A stretch of DNA of 64,000 nt, from contig JAXFDY010000189.1 in the NCBI GenBank assembly GCA_034172985.1, forward strand, positions 1-64,000, written 5' to 3'. Under the pieces are notes generated by a model. It saw only the letters and a list, made by a program, of their open reading frames with translations. It was not told where the DNA came from and ran no database searches. Both the position numbers and the translations under genes were made by a program. Source of the stretch: CAG-303 sp034172985 (lineage in GTDB: Bacteria > Bacillota > Clostridia > Lachnospirales > Lachnospiraceae). The stretch's first letter is position 1; each line of letters starts with the position of its first letter. Positions 24,633 through 33,205 of the stretch are shown piece by piece.

Positions 24633-25295
24633 TTACTCTTCTAAATCATCCATTTCTACAGTATAATCTTCAAATTCCGCATCTTCCTCTGAAAATGTTT
24701 CTTCCTCTGCTGCTTCCTGAACCTTCTGGATATTCTGAGGATTCGCAATTGGTGTAGAAGGAACATTCAGTTCATTTCTATTTGCGATTACCATCTCAAG
24801 AGTTTTTTGAAGTGACTTCATATAAGCTTCATATCTCATGGTGATATTTTCCATCGAATATGTAATGGTATTCTGTATTCCTTCCAGCAGACTGTCTGTA
24901 TATTCAATCGCTCCCATTCGGATACTGTCAGCCTCTGCATTGGCATTGTTCAAAATCTTCTGCGCTTCTTCCGATGCTTTTGCAACTATCTCATTTCCCT
25001 GAATATAAGCCTGTTGCATAATCTCATGATCATTTACCATGGCACTGGCCTGCTCTGTTGCTTCTGCAATAATGTTCTCTGCTCTCTGCTTGGCATCTTC
25101 GAGAATACTGTTTTTATTGGCAAGCATACGCTGATATTTCTTTATTTCCCCCGGAGTTTTTAATTTCAGCTCCTCTAATAATTCCTCTAATTCATCCTTA
25201 TTTACCATAATCTTTGTTGTGGATAAGGGTGAAAATTTACAGGTATCAATATAATCTTCTATTTCGTTGATAATCTGCTCGATATTATTGCTCAT
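24633..25295 (-). CDS. Coiled-coil protein (ATP synthase subunit b/DivIVA-like)
   Basis: 220 residues. Residues ~30-150 are a long heptad-rich helix with an Ala-rich middle (EDAKQRAENIIAEATEQASA, then EIVAKASEEAQKILNNANAEAD), like ATPase subunit b/E or DivIVA-type proteins. The C-terminus is very acidic (EEETFSEEDAEFEDYTVEMDD). No catalytic motif is seen. Lachnospiraceae often carry such a gene next to coaD; its function is unknown. Start is the ATG at 25295 with AAGGCGG upstream; a TTG two codons earlier is in frame but not used. Confidence 0.78.
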   Translation of the reverse strand: MSNNIEQIINEIEDYIDTCKFSPLSTTKIMVNKDELEELLEELKLKTPGEIKKYQRMLANKNSILEDAKQRAENIIAEATEQASAMVNDHEIMQQAYIQGNEIVAKASEEAQKILNNANAEADSIRMGAIEYTDSLLEGIQNTITYSMENITMRYEAYMKSLQKTLEMVIANRNELNVPSTPIANPQNIQKVQEAAEEETFSEEDAEFEDYTVEMDDLEE

Positions 25296-25312
25296 AATCA
25301 AATCCGCCTTTC

Positions 25313-25810
25313 TTAACCTTCCGTATCTTCTTTGAAACGGTACTTCTCGTATATTTTTTTACTTACCTCTGCCGGCACAAATTTCTCAATATCTCCGCCA
25401 AAGCTTGCTATTTCTTTTACAGTCGTTGAACTCAAATAGGAATAATCGATACTCGCTGTCAGAAACATTGTGTCAACTTCACTGTTTAAAATACTATTCG
25501 TCTGTGCCATCTGAAGTTCATATTCAAAATCAGTAATCGCCCGAAGTCCTCTGATAATACAATTTGCATGCTGTTCTCTGGCAAAATCTACCAGAAGTCC
25601 TCTGAAGGATTTGATTTTTACGTTAGGAATGTCTTTCGTCACTTCCTCTAACATTTTAACTCTTTCTTCCACAGTAAACAAGGGGGATTTTGATTTATTA
25701 TTCAAAACTCCGACAATTAATTCATCACAATTTCTTGCTGCTCTGGTTATAATATCCAGATGTCCTAATGTCACCGGGTCAAAACTGCCGGGATAAATCG
25801 CTTTAATCAT
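25313..25810 (-). CDS. coaD: Pantetheine-phosphate adenylyltransferase
   Basis: 165 residues. CoaD transfers AMP from ATP to 4'-phosphopantetheine, the penultimate step of coenzyme A synthesis. The nucleotidyltransferase site is PGSFDPVTLGHLDI with H18. Other family segments are VGVLNNKSKSPLFT, IIRGLRAITDFEYE and YSYLSSTTVKEIASFGGD. Full length. Its start overlaps the rsmD end by 8 bp, a very common rsmD-coaD pair. Confidence 0.96.
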   Translation of the reverse strand: MIKAIYPGSFDPVTLGHLDIITRAARNCDELIVGVLNNKSKSPLFTVEERVKMLEEVTKDIPNVKIKSFRGLLVDFAREQHANCIIRGLRAITDFEYELQMAQTNSILNSEVDTMFLTASIDYSYLSSTTVKEIASFGGDIEKFVPAEVSKKIYEKYRFKEDTEG

Positions 25811-26378
25811 TCGACACCATGCCTTTCTTTTTTTTCATAAATACATGCATATTTGTCTTATACTCTTTCATCTTGATTATCTCATAACCTAATTCATCCA
25901 GATAGTCAAATGTCGTTTCTCTCGCCGCTTCCACTATAATATTAGTATATTCATCTACAAAATCAACGTTTCTCAATTCATCCAGAACATGAAACTCAAA
26001 ATTTTTGCCATATGGAGGATCCATAAATATAAAATCAAATGGATGTTCTTTCCCATTCAGTCTTTTAATCGCACTAATCGCATCACACTCCATCAGAACT
26101 GCCCTATCTTCCATATGAGTTTTTTTCAAATTATCGCAGATACATTTGGAGGCTTCTTTATTATTTTCTACAAAATAGCTTCGTCTTCCGCCTCTGCTCA
26201 AAGCTTCTATCCCTATGGCACCACTGCCACTAAATAAATCAAGGAATAAGCAGTCATATAAATCACCCTGTATCATATTGAACAAGGTTTCCTTAATCCG
26301 GTCTGTCGTAGGTCTGGTACCCATTCCTTCCACTGTTTTTAAGATGGTTCCTCTTGCACTTCCTGCAATTACTCTCAT
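25803..26378 (-). CDS. rsmD: 16S rRNA (guanine966-N2)-methyltransferase
   Basis: 191 residues. RsmD methylates G966 of 16S rRNA using SAM. It has the SAM-binding LFLDLFSGSGAIGIEALSRG and the catalytic DPPYG motif (~118), with RVIAGSARG at the N-terminus and a GTRPTTDRIKETLFN segment typical of RsmD. It follows cheR closely and overlaps coaD. Confidence 0.95.
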   Translation of the reverse strand: MRVIAGSARGTILKTVEGMGTRPTTDRIKETLFNMIQGDLYDCLFLDLFSGSGAIGIEALSRGGRRSYFVENNKEASKCICDNLKKTHMEDRAVLMECDAISAIKRLNGKEHPFDFIFMDPPYGKNFEFHVLDELRNVDFVDEYTNIIVEAARETTFDYLDELGYEIIKMKEYKTNMHVFMKKKKGMVSND

Positions 26379-26401
26379 AATATGTCTCCCAAGACTTTCT
26401 G

Positions 26402-27175
26402 TTATTGCTTCTGATAGAAGAAAGAGCGGAATGAACTGTAATTCAATTCCTTATAGTTCATAATCTGTTCTGTACTTCCCACAAAAAGGAATCCGCCTGT
26501 TTTTAATGAATGATTAAATTTACGATAAATTTCCGTCTTAGCCTCATCTGTAAAATAAATCAGTACATTACGGCATACGATCAGATCCATTCCGGATGGA
26601 TATTTATCTTCCAACAGATTGCCTTCTTTGAAATCCACACATTTTTTTATTTCATTACTAATCTGATAATTATTCAGACCAACCTTAGTAAAATATTTCT
26701 GTTTGAATTCTTCCGGAAGTCCCGCTATACTTTTTTGATTGTACAACCCTACTCTTGCTTTTTCTAACACCTGCTTATCAATATCTGTGGCAAGAATTTT
26801 AATATTTGCTAATGGCATAAATTTCGAAAGTAACATAACTAAAGAGTACGGTTCATCTCCTGTCGAGCAGGCTGCACTCCATACTTTCAGATTTTTTCCA
26901 TTTGTCTTTATGAGTTCAGGTAATACCTGTTTTTCCAATACCTGCCACTGCTCCGGGTTTCTCCAGAACTCAGATACATTTATCGTCAGATAATTGACAA
27001 ACTCTTCAAACAGATCTGCATCTGTTTTTAATGCACTGACATATTCTTTATATCCCGGATACTTATGTTTTGATATCAAGGCATCGATTCTTCTCTTCAT
27101 CTGTTTCTCTTTGTAGCAATTCAAATCGATCTTTGTGAGAGACATGATCTGGCTTTTAAACTGTTCGTAATCCAT
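26402..27175 (-). CDS. cheR: CheR chemotaxis protein methyltransferase
   Basis: 257 residues. CheR methylates glutamates of chemoreceptors with SAM to adapt signalling. The N-terminal helical domain (1-65) ends in NVSEFWRNP, and the SAM fold has WSAACSTGDEPYSL (~99-112), ATDIDKQVLEKA and DLIVCRNVLIYF. The start is the ATG at 27175, 8 nt from GGAGG. No other che genes are in the window except the PilZ chemoreceptor, so it serves a dispersed system. It lies only 35 bp after the rpsA terminator, so read-through may supply part of its transcription. Confidence 0.95.
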   Translation of the reverse strand: MDYEQFKSQIMSLTKIDLNCYKEKQMKRRIDALISKHKYPGYKEYVSALKTDADLFEEFVNYLTINVSEFWRNPEQWQVLEKQVLPELIKTNGKNLKVWSAACSTGDEPYSLVMLLSKFMPLANIKILATDIDKQVLEKARVGLYNQKSIAGLPEEFKQKYFTKVGLNNYQISNEIKKCVDFKEGNLLEDKYPSGMDLIVCRNVLIYFTDEAKTEIYRKFNHSLKTGGFLFVGSTEQIMNYKELNYSSFRSFFYQKQ

Positions 27176-27203
27176 ACCTTTTACCTCCACTTTCTCTAAA
27201 TGG

Positions 27204-27243
27204 AAAAATCGAGCAGGAGTTAATCATCATTGACCCCTACTCG
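27204..27243 (-). terminator. Terminator after rpsA
   Basis: On the minus strand a 15-bp stem with one mismatch and GU pairs (CGAGTAGGGGTCAAT at 27243-27229, pairing with ATTAACTCCTGCTCG at 27224-27210) is followed by ATTTTTCC. Confidence 0.85.
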
Positions 27244-27292
27244 TTTCTCACTGAATTCAAAACGCTTAAGTCCTGAATTAATTTCTATTTTC

Positions 27293-28387
27293 TTATTCTT
27301 CAGTTGTTTCTTCCACTTCTTCTGTCTCATCAGCATTATCAAGCAAAGCTTTTCTGCTTAGGCTGATTTTCTTTTCTTCTGCATTGAAATCTACAACCTT
27401 TGTCTCAATCTTATCGCCAATCTTTAAAACATCTGCCGGCTTCTCAATATGTTCTTTTGCAATCTGTGAAACATGAAGTAATGCATCAATACCCGGTTCC
27501 AGCTCAACAAATGCACCAAAATCTGTCATTCTTGCTACTGTACCTTCTACCACATTACCTACAGCATACTTCTCTGCTGCGTTTACCCAAGGATTTGTTT
27601 CGTCAAACTTAAGACTTAAAGCAATCTTTGTTCCGTTTACTTCCTTAACTAAAGCTTTTACCTGATCACCAACTTTGAACATCTTCTTTGGATGTTCTAC
27701 TCTTCCCCATGACATTTCTGAAATATGAAGAAGTCCATCTAAACCGCCAAGATCAATAAATGCACCAAAATCTGTTACATTCTTAACAGTTCCTTCTACA
27801 ACCTGTCCTTCTTTAATGTTTGCAAGAAGTTCTTCCTGTTTTTCTTTCTTTGCAGCTACAAGCAGGCTCTTTCTGTCACCGATGATTCTTCTTCTCTTAG
27901 GATTGAACTCACTGATAACGAACTCGATTTCCTGGCCTGCGTATTTGCTTAAATCTTTTTCGTAAGTATCTGATACAAGGCTTGCAGGGATAAATACCTT
28001 TGCTTCATCTACAACAACACTTAAACCACCTGTCATAACCTGTGATACAACAGCCTTCAATACTTCTTTGTTCTCGAAAGCCTCTTCTAATCTCTTGCTT
28101 CCCTTTTCCTGGGCAAGTCTCTTATAAGTAAGAGATACCTGACCTTCTCCATCGTTGACTTTTAAGACTTTTGCTTCCATCTTGTCGCCAACATTTACCA
28201 TTGTTGTTAAATCTGCATTAGGTGTATTTGTATATTCGTTTCTAGCGATTATACCGTCTGACTTGTAACCTATATTTAAAACGATTTCATCTGGCTTTAC
28301 GTCGATGACTGTTCCTTCAACGATTTCTCCTGTTCTTATAGTTTTTAATGATTCTTCTAACATCTGCTCAAAGCTTAATTCTGACAT
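27293..28387 (-). CDS. rpsA: Ribosomal protein S1-like, four S1 domains
   Basis: 364 residues with four S1 RNA-binding repeats (~18-85, ~105-170, ~190-260, ~278-350), fewer than the six of E. coli S1 but typical of Clostridia. It binds mRNA and may aid translation initiation. The acidic tail DETEEVEETTEE ends the protein. Its ATG lies 20 bp inside ispH, in a different frame, with GGAGG upstream within ispH. In many relatives these two proteins are fused into one chain; here they are separate and overlapping. Confidence 0.93.
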   Translation of the reverse strand: MSELSFEQMLEESLKTIRTGEIVEGTVIDVKPDEIVLNIGYKSDGIIARNEYTNTPNADLTTMVNVGDKMEAKVLKVNDGEGQVSLTYKRLAQEKGSKRLEEAFENKEVLKAVVSQVMTGGLSVVVDEAKVFIPASLVSDTYEKDLSKYAGQEIEFVISEFNPKRRRIIGDRKSLLVAAKKEKQEELLANIKEGQVVEGTVKNVTDFGAFIDLGGLDGLLHISEMSWGRVEHPKKMFKVGDQVKALVKEVNGTKIALSLKFDETNPWVNAAEKYAVGNVVEGTVARMTDFGAFVELEPGIDALLHVSQIAKEHIEKPADVLKIGDKIETKVVDFNAEEKKISLSRKALLDNADETEEVEETTEE

Positions 28388-29222
28388 TTGCCTGAACCTC
28401 CTCTATTATATTATTCGGGGTTGATGCCCCTGCTGTAATACCTACATTTCTACAGGTTTGCAGCTTTTCTAAATCCAAGTCTTCAAGTTGCTGTATATAG
28501 TAAGTATTTTTACATTCTTCTTTACATATTTCATAAAGTTTTTGGGTGTTTGAACTATTACTGCCCCCAATCACAATCATGGCGTCTGATTCAGAAGCAA
28601 TCCTGCGTGCCTCCACCTGTCGTTCATTGGTTGCATTACATATAGTATTAAAAACTATTATATCATACCCCTTTTTTTCAATAATTTCAACCATTTTATT
28701 AAATTTCTTGTAATTAAATGTCGTTTGAGACACTACACAGAATTTTTTCTGGCCTTCTAAGTCCAGTTTTTTTGCTTCTTCTTCACTGTTAATCACATAT
28801 GTCGGTGCATCTGACCAACCTTTAATCCCCTGGACTTCCGGATGATTTTCATTTCCGATGATAATAATAGCATATCCATCCCTGCTTTTTTCCATCACAA
28901 TCTTATGGATTTTTTTTACAAACGGACATGTCGCATCTATCAGTTTTAATCCCTGCCGCTCAATCATATCATATGTTTGTTTATCCACCCCATGGGAACG
29001 GATAATCACGGTGCCTTCCTGAAGAGCTTTTATTTCTTCTAAGGAATTCACTACTACGACTCCTTTTTCTTCCAAATCCCTGACTACCTGTTCATTATGA
29101 ATAATCGGTCCATATGTGTATATTTTTTCCCCGGTTTCTTTATCTATCTCATTATATACTGTAGTTACAGCACGCTTTACTCCGAAGCAAAATCCTGCTG
29201 TTTTTGCTGTTTTTACTTCCAT
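28368..29222 (-). CDS. ispH: 4-hydroxy-3-methylbut-2-enyl diphosphate reductase
   Basis: 284 residues. IspH, the last MEP-pathway enzyme, makes isopentenyl and dimethylallyl diphosphate using a 4Fe-4S cluster. Cluster cysteines are C12 (AGFCFGVKRAV), C99 (IDATCPFV) and C195 (FNTICNATNE). Substrate-site residues include H41, H77 (RSHGVD) and E129 in NHPEVQG. Length fits the single-domain enzyme. It overlaps the end of cmk by 10 bp and the start of rpsA by 20 bp. Confidence 0.96.
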   Translation of the reverse strand: MEVKTAKTAGFCFGVKRAVTTVYNEIDKETGEKIYTYGPIIHNEQVVRDLEEKGVVVVNSLEEIKALQEGTVIIRSHGVDKQTYDMIERQGLKLIDATCPFVKKIHKIVMEKSRDGYAIIIIGNENHPEVQGIKGWSDAPTYVINSEEEAKKLDLEGQKKFCVVSQTTFNYKKFNKMVEIIEKKGYDIIVFNTICNATNERQVEARRIASESDAMIVIGGSNSSNTQKLYEICKEECKNTYYIQQLEDLDLEKLQTCRNVGITAGASTPNNIIEEVQANVRIKL

Positions 29223-29881
29223 CCTGCCTCCACCATAAGAGCTTCTATTTGTTTTGCCACTTCTTCTATGGTCATGTCTGATGAATCAAGATACACTGCA
29301 TCCTCCGCCTGACGAAGAGGAGCAATCTCACGGTTCATATCCCTGTTATCTCTTTCTATAATATCTTTTTCTATCTCTTCCAGATTGCAGGATTCCCCTT
29401 TCAGATTCAGCTCTGTATATCTTCTTTTTGCACGGGTTGCGGAACTGGCTGTCAGATATATTTTGCACTGGGCATCTGGCAAAACGTTTGTACCGATATC
29501 CCTTCCATCCATTACTACATTATGCTCCTTTGCCATTTTTCTCTGCAAATCCAGAAGTTTTTTTCTTACTCCCTGATATGCAGCTATGGTAGAAGCTGTA
29601 TTTCCCACTTCTTCCGTACGAATATATGCATTTACATTCTCTCCGTTTAAGATTACCTGCTGCTCGTTATTTTCATGACGCAAAGTTACTTCAAGCTGTC
29701 CGCAATGCTCGGTCACTGCTTTTTCATCTTTCTGATCAACACCGTTTCTCAGACATGATAATGCCATGGTGCGATACATGGCACCCGTATCTACATATAT
29801 AAAACCCATTTCTTTCGCAACTATTTTTGCGATCGTACTTTTTCCTGCCCCTGCAGGTCCGTCAATTGCTACATTAAACAT
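29213..29881 (-). CDS. cmk: (d)CMP kinase
   Basis: 222 residues. Cytidylate kinase phosphorylates CMP and dCMP. P-loop DGPAGAGKST lies at 7-16; VDTGAMYR, VVMDGRDIGTNVLPDA and the lid SSATRAKRRY are conserved. The start is the ATG at 29881, 9 nt from GGGAGG; earlier in-frame starts overlap the upstream gene. cmk-ispH-rpsA is a conserved Clostridia cluster. Confidence 0.95.
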   Translation of the reverse strand: MFNVAIDGPAGAGKSTIAKIVAKEMGFIYVDTGAMYRTMALSCLRNGVDQKDEKAVTEHCGQLEVTLRHENNEQQVILNGENVNAYIRTEEVGNTASTIAAYQGVRKKLLDLQRKMAKEHNVVMDGRDIGTNVLPDAQCKIYLTASSATRAKRRYTELNLKGESCNLEEIEKDIIERDNRDMNREIAPLRQAEDAVYLDSSDMTIEEVAKQIEALMVEAGWK

Positions 29882-29901
29882 CTTACTATCCTCCCTAATT
29901 A

Positions 29902-31146
29902 TCATGATACCGAAAAGCCTGCCAGCCTTCCCGTAGACCATGCGATTTGTAAATTAAAGCCTCCTGTCAAAGCATCTACATCCAATACTTCTCCAGCAAA
30001 AAACAGCCCTTTCACTTTTTTTGATTCCATGGTGCCCGGATTTACATCCCGCACATCCACGCCACCTTTTGTAATAATTGCTTCATTAAAGCCTCTTGTT
30101 GCTGTGATTGTAATCGGAAAATGTTTGATTAAATCCACCAGTTTTTTACGTTCCTCCCTTGTTATCTCATGAACTTTCTTAAACTCATCAATTTCTGATA
30201 ATCCGATGATTACTTTAATCATGCTTTTCGGAAGAAGCTGATCTAGTGAATTTCTAAAATCCTTGTTAATATATTCCTTAAAATCTCTCTGTATCCTCTC
30301 ATCCAGGGTATTCTCATCAATTGCCGGTTTTAAATCAATCATGAGTCTGACTTTTTTCCCCTGTTTTAATGGTTCCGTCATAAGGCTGCTTGCACTTAAA
30401 ATGACCGGACCACTGACACCAAAATGTGTAAACAGCATCTCGCCAAAATCCGAATGTATCTTTTTTCCTTCCAGATAAAAATCAGCTCTTATATTTTTCA
30501 GGGATAATCCCTGTAAATCTTTCACATATTCTTCCTTTGCAACCAGTGGAACCAAAGCCGGCAAAATTTCTCTGATCCGATGTCCAGACATTTCTGCAAA
30601 ACGATAGCCATCTCCTGTAGAACCCGTGGACTGATAAGAGTATCCTCCTGTTGCAACGATAACACTGCTGCAAAAAAACTCTGTTCCGTCTGAAAGTGCC
30701 ACACCTTTCACGCACTGTCCTTCCCCATCTCTGCGAAAAAGAATCTCTTTCACTTCTGTTCTCAGATGAATATGCACCTGATACTTCTTCAGAATTTTAA
30801 ATAAACCATGAATCACATCCGATGATTTGTCTGATATCGGGAATACACGATTTCCCCGTTCTACTTTTGTCTGAACCCCGGCTTCATTCAGCAGATAGAT
30901 TACATCCTCATTTGTCATAGTATATAGGGAACTGTACATAAACTTTGCATTTGTTACAATATTTTTCATGATTTCTTCCAAATCAGCAGCATTTGTAATA
31001 TTGCATCTTCCCTTACCTGTAATATATAATTTTTTTCCCAGTTTTTCATTTTTTTCAAAAATGTGTGTTTCATGTCCACATTCCGCTGCGGATATTGCAG
31101 CCATCATACCTGCCGCACCGCCTCCGATAATTGCTACTTTTCCCAT
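29902..31146 (-). CDS. HI0933-family flavoprotein
   Basis: 414 residues of the HI0933/YhiN FAD-dependent family, which includes the bile-acid dehydrogenase BaiN. The FAD-binding GGGAAGMMAAI is at 8-18; the E-x5-K FEKNEKLGKK and GKGRCNITN segment identify the family. The late GGVDVRDVNPGTMESK and GEVLDVDALTGGFNLQ are also conserved. The true substrate is unknown. It sits between rpiR and cmk, as in many Clostridia. Confidence 0.9.
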   Translation of the reverse strand: MGKVAIIGGGAAGMMAAISAAECGHETHIFEKNEKLGKKLYITGKGRCNITNAADLEEIMKNIVTNAKFMYSSLYTMTNEDVIYLLNEAGVQTKVERGNRVFPISDKSSDVIHGLFKILKKYQVHIHLRTEVKEILFRRDGEGQCVKGVALSDGTEFFCSSVIVATGGYSYQSTGSTGDGYRFAEMSGHRIREILPALVPLVAKEEYVKDLQGLSLKNIRADFYLEGKKIHSDFGEMLFTHFGVSGPVILSASSLMTEPLKQGKKVRLMIDLKPAIDENTLDERIQRDFKEYINKDFRNSLDQLLPKSMIKVIIGLSEIDEFKKVHEITREERKKLVDLIKHFPITITATRGFNEAIITKGGVDVRDVNPGTMESKKVKGLFFAGEVLDVDALTGGFNLQIAWSTGRLAGFSVS

Positions 31147-31155
31147 GCTATCTCT

Positions 31156-32061
31156 TTAATCCTTTTCCTCTGCCATATCAGAATCATTTACCATATTCAT
31201 CTCATCATTTCCGATGACGGCATATTCATTACAAATATCTTCCAGCATTTCTAACCTGTTAATCAGATTTTTCTTACGTTTCGCCATAAGATAAGTCAGT
31301 ATGGCATTTATAATACTCATTGGTGCTGCCAAAGATTCTGCTACCGACGTCATTTCACTTTTGGCCAAAAGATTACAGGAAGAATAGAGATTTAACGGAG
31401 AGTTACTGTTATCTGTAATCGTAATTACGCCAACGTTTCTGCTGTTTGCAAATTCCATAGCTTTTAATGTAAGCATGGAATATCTTGGGAAACTGATGCC
31501 TATCACACAGTCTTCTTCATTCATCCGTAACATTTCCTCGAACAAATCGCTGGAATTTTCAGATGTAACCACAACCACTTCCTCAAGCATCATTTTCAGA
31601 TAAAATCCCAGATAAGCAGCCAATGGAGATGAATTTCTCATAGCGATAATATATACTTTTCTTGCTTCAAGAATCATGTTAGCTGCCACATCAAAAGCAT
31701 TGTAATCCACATGCTCCAGAGTATCCCGGATATTTTCCATATCCTTTTTCATCACCTGTTCCATAACTTCCCGTTTTGATATATTTGCGTTATCTATACT
31801 AATCTGTGGAGTTTCATGTATTCTTTTTCTCACCAGTTCTTCCAGCGCCTTTTGAAATTCCGGGAATCCCTGATAGCCCAAAAGAGAGGCAAAACGTACT
31901 ACGGTTGATTCGCTGACACCAACCTCTCTGCCCATACATGCCGCTGTCATAAAAGCAGCCCTGTCATAGTCCGCCATAACGAACTCTGCCAGTTTTTTCT
32001 GTCCTTTACTCATACCGGCAAATTTTTCATTTATCTTTTCAAGTAATTCTCCACTATTCAT
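31156..32061 (-). CDS. RpiR/MurR-family transcriptional regulator
   Basis: 301 residues. The N-terminal helix-turn-helix (~15-75) has GREVGVSESTVVRFASLLGY, and a SIS sugar-phosphate-binding domain (~125-265) carries IIAMRNSSPLAAYL and CVIGISFPRYS. RpiR proteins sense phosphosugars. The effector here is unknown. It is the first gene of a unit leading to HI0933, cmk, ispH and rpsA. A perfect 12-bp palindrome at the promoter suggests autoregulation. Confidence 0.92.
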   Translation of the reverse strand: MNSGELLEKINEKFAGMSKGQKKLAEFVMADYDRAAFMTAACMGREVGVSESTVVRFASLLGYQGFPEFQKALEELVRKRIHETPQISIDNANISKREVMEQVMKKDMENIRDTLEHVDYNAFDVAANMILEARKVYIIAMRNSSPLAAYLGFYLKMMLEEVVVVTSENSSDLFEEMLRMNEEDCVIGISFPRYSMLTLKAMEFANSRNVGVITITDNSNSPLNLYSSCNLLAKSEMTSVAESLAAPMSIINAILTYLMAKRKKNLINRLEMLEDICNEYAVIGNDEMNMVNDSDMAEEKD

Positions 32062-32091
32062 ATCCTTCTGTTACAGATTCCTTTCTAAAAA

Positions 32092-32103
32092 AACAACGTT
32101 GTT
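32092..32103. promoter_or_regulatory. Perfect 12-bp palindrome, candidate RpiR operator
   Basis: AACAACGTTGTT lies directly next to the -10 box of the rpiR promoter, at the expected transcription start. The position suits a repressor site. The regulator is inferred. Confidence 0.5.
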
Positions 32104-32132
32104 ATTATAGCACAAATTCTTCCCTGTCACAA
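32104..32132 (-). promoter_or_regulatory. Promoter of rpiR-HI0933-cmk-ispH-rpsA unit
   Basis: TTGTGA (32132-32127), 17-nt spacer and TATAAT (32109-32104), with an extended TGC before the -10, on the minus strand. Confidence 0.75.
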
Positions 32133-32163
32133 GGAAAAATGTCTGGGCATACTGATTTTATCC

Positions 32164-32210
32164 TAAAAAAATGGAAAAGCGTTTATTGTCTACTATATCC
32201 AACAAACGCT
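32164..32210 (-). terminator. Terminator of RCC1-like remnant
   Basis: On the minus strand, AGCGTTTGTTG (32210-32200) pairs with CAATAAACGCT (32188-32178) with one GU, followed by TTTTCCATTTTTTT. Confidence 0.7.
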
Positions 32211-32291
32211 CTCCCACCTTAAGGCTTATGTATTTTTAGCAGCCGCTAATCAATTTCAGCCAGCTTTTCCGTATATGTCCTGTGCTGATTC

Positions 32292-33142
32292 TCATCCTCC
32301 ATATGCGCTCAACACCATCACATTGCTCCAATCGTCAAGAACCGACATACGTTCCGCATTACTGATACCATTGTCCAAAGCATAAACAACACTTCCGTCC
32401 GATTTCAATCCTGCCACAAAATCGAATCCCCAGTCTAAATAAACAATATCGCTCCAGGAAAGAATTTCAGTAGAATAACTGGCTTCTCCTCCTTCACAGG
32501 TTTCCGCTACAACGGTACCATCCTTTTTTAGGCCTAAAACAGTATCACTACCATGATTGAAAACCATGACAATATCATTCCAGCCTTCTATCTCATGACA
32601 CTCTTCTCCTGCTCATGTGCTTGCCTTGGTTCCCATAAATCATAGGCACCAGTCCAGATTACTTTTCCTTCATCAGTAACGGCAACAAGCACCTCTCCAC
32701 TTTGCGTACTTTTGCACGAAAAATACGCTATGTTGTAATCCGGCAGAGGTTGTCTGCCGTTGTACCATAACTTTCCGTTGGAATCCAGAATTAAAGCCCC
32801 ATCCTGATAGCTTTCGATTTGCATTTGACGAATAGTAGAAGAAGCCTCACCAGACTCCACACACTTTGCATAATTTCCAAGCATATTCTCGAATGCAGTA
32901 TTTACGGATCCATAAAGTTTTGTATCCACTGCATACAGTGAGTAGGAACCGTTGCAGGCAAAACGCATATGATTCTCAATTGCTTCCTCGATTGTCCAGT
33001 TAGCTGTCACCGTAGGAACGGAGTTTAAAGCTTCTTCCTCTTTCTTCTCCTTCTCATTGTAATTCTCCTCTTTGCTGCCGGAATCAGCACTGTTCGTATT
33101 TATTTCCTTTCTTTTTTTCTGCTTAAGACAAATGGAAAAATT
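32292..33142 (-). pseudogene. RCC1-repeat protein, frameshifted and 5'-truncated
   Basis: Two adjoining frames encode parts of one RCC1-like beta-propeller protein: 33142-32588 (TANWTIEEAIENHMRF to the stop in MR) and a second frame ending at 32292 (NHGSDTVLGLKKDGTVVAE, then AGLKSDGSVVYAL). They join near 32591-32612, where a one-base change moves the frame; the second frame reads CHEIEGWNDIVMVF across the junction. Upstream of 33010 the first frame stays open to 33142 (KQKKRKEINTNSADSGSK) but has no start codon or site, so the signal or anchor segment is missing. A terminator remains downstream. Probably the relic of a surface or lipoprotein-type protein. A sequencing error could mimic the shift but not the lost 5' end. 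Confidence 0.8.
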
Positions 33143-33160
33143 TTATTTCAATAGAAATCT

Positions 33161-33197
33161 TTTTTGAAAAGAATGAGGCTGTCAGTCAGCCTCATTC
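33161..33197 (-). terminator. Terminator of the biotin carboxyltransferase operon
   Basis: A perfect 11-bp stem (GAATGAGGCTG 33171-33181 with CAGCCTCATTC 33187-33197) with a 5-nt loop; the minus-strand side continues TTTTCAAAAAA. Confidence 0.85.
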
Positions 33198-33205
33198 CGT
33201 ATCTT

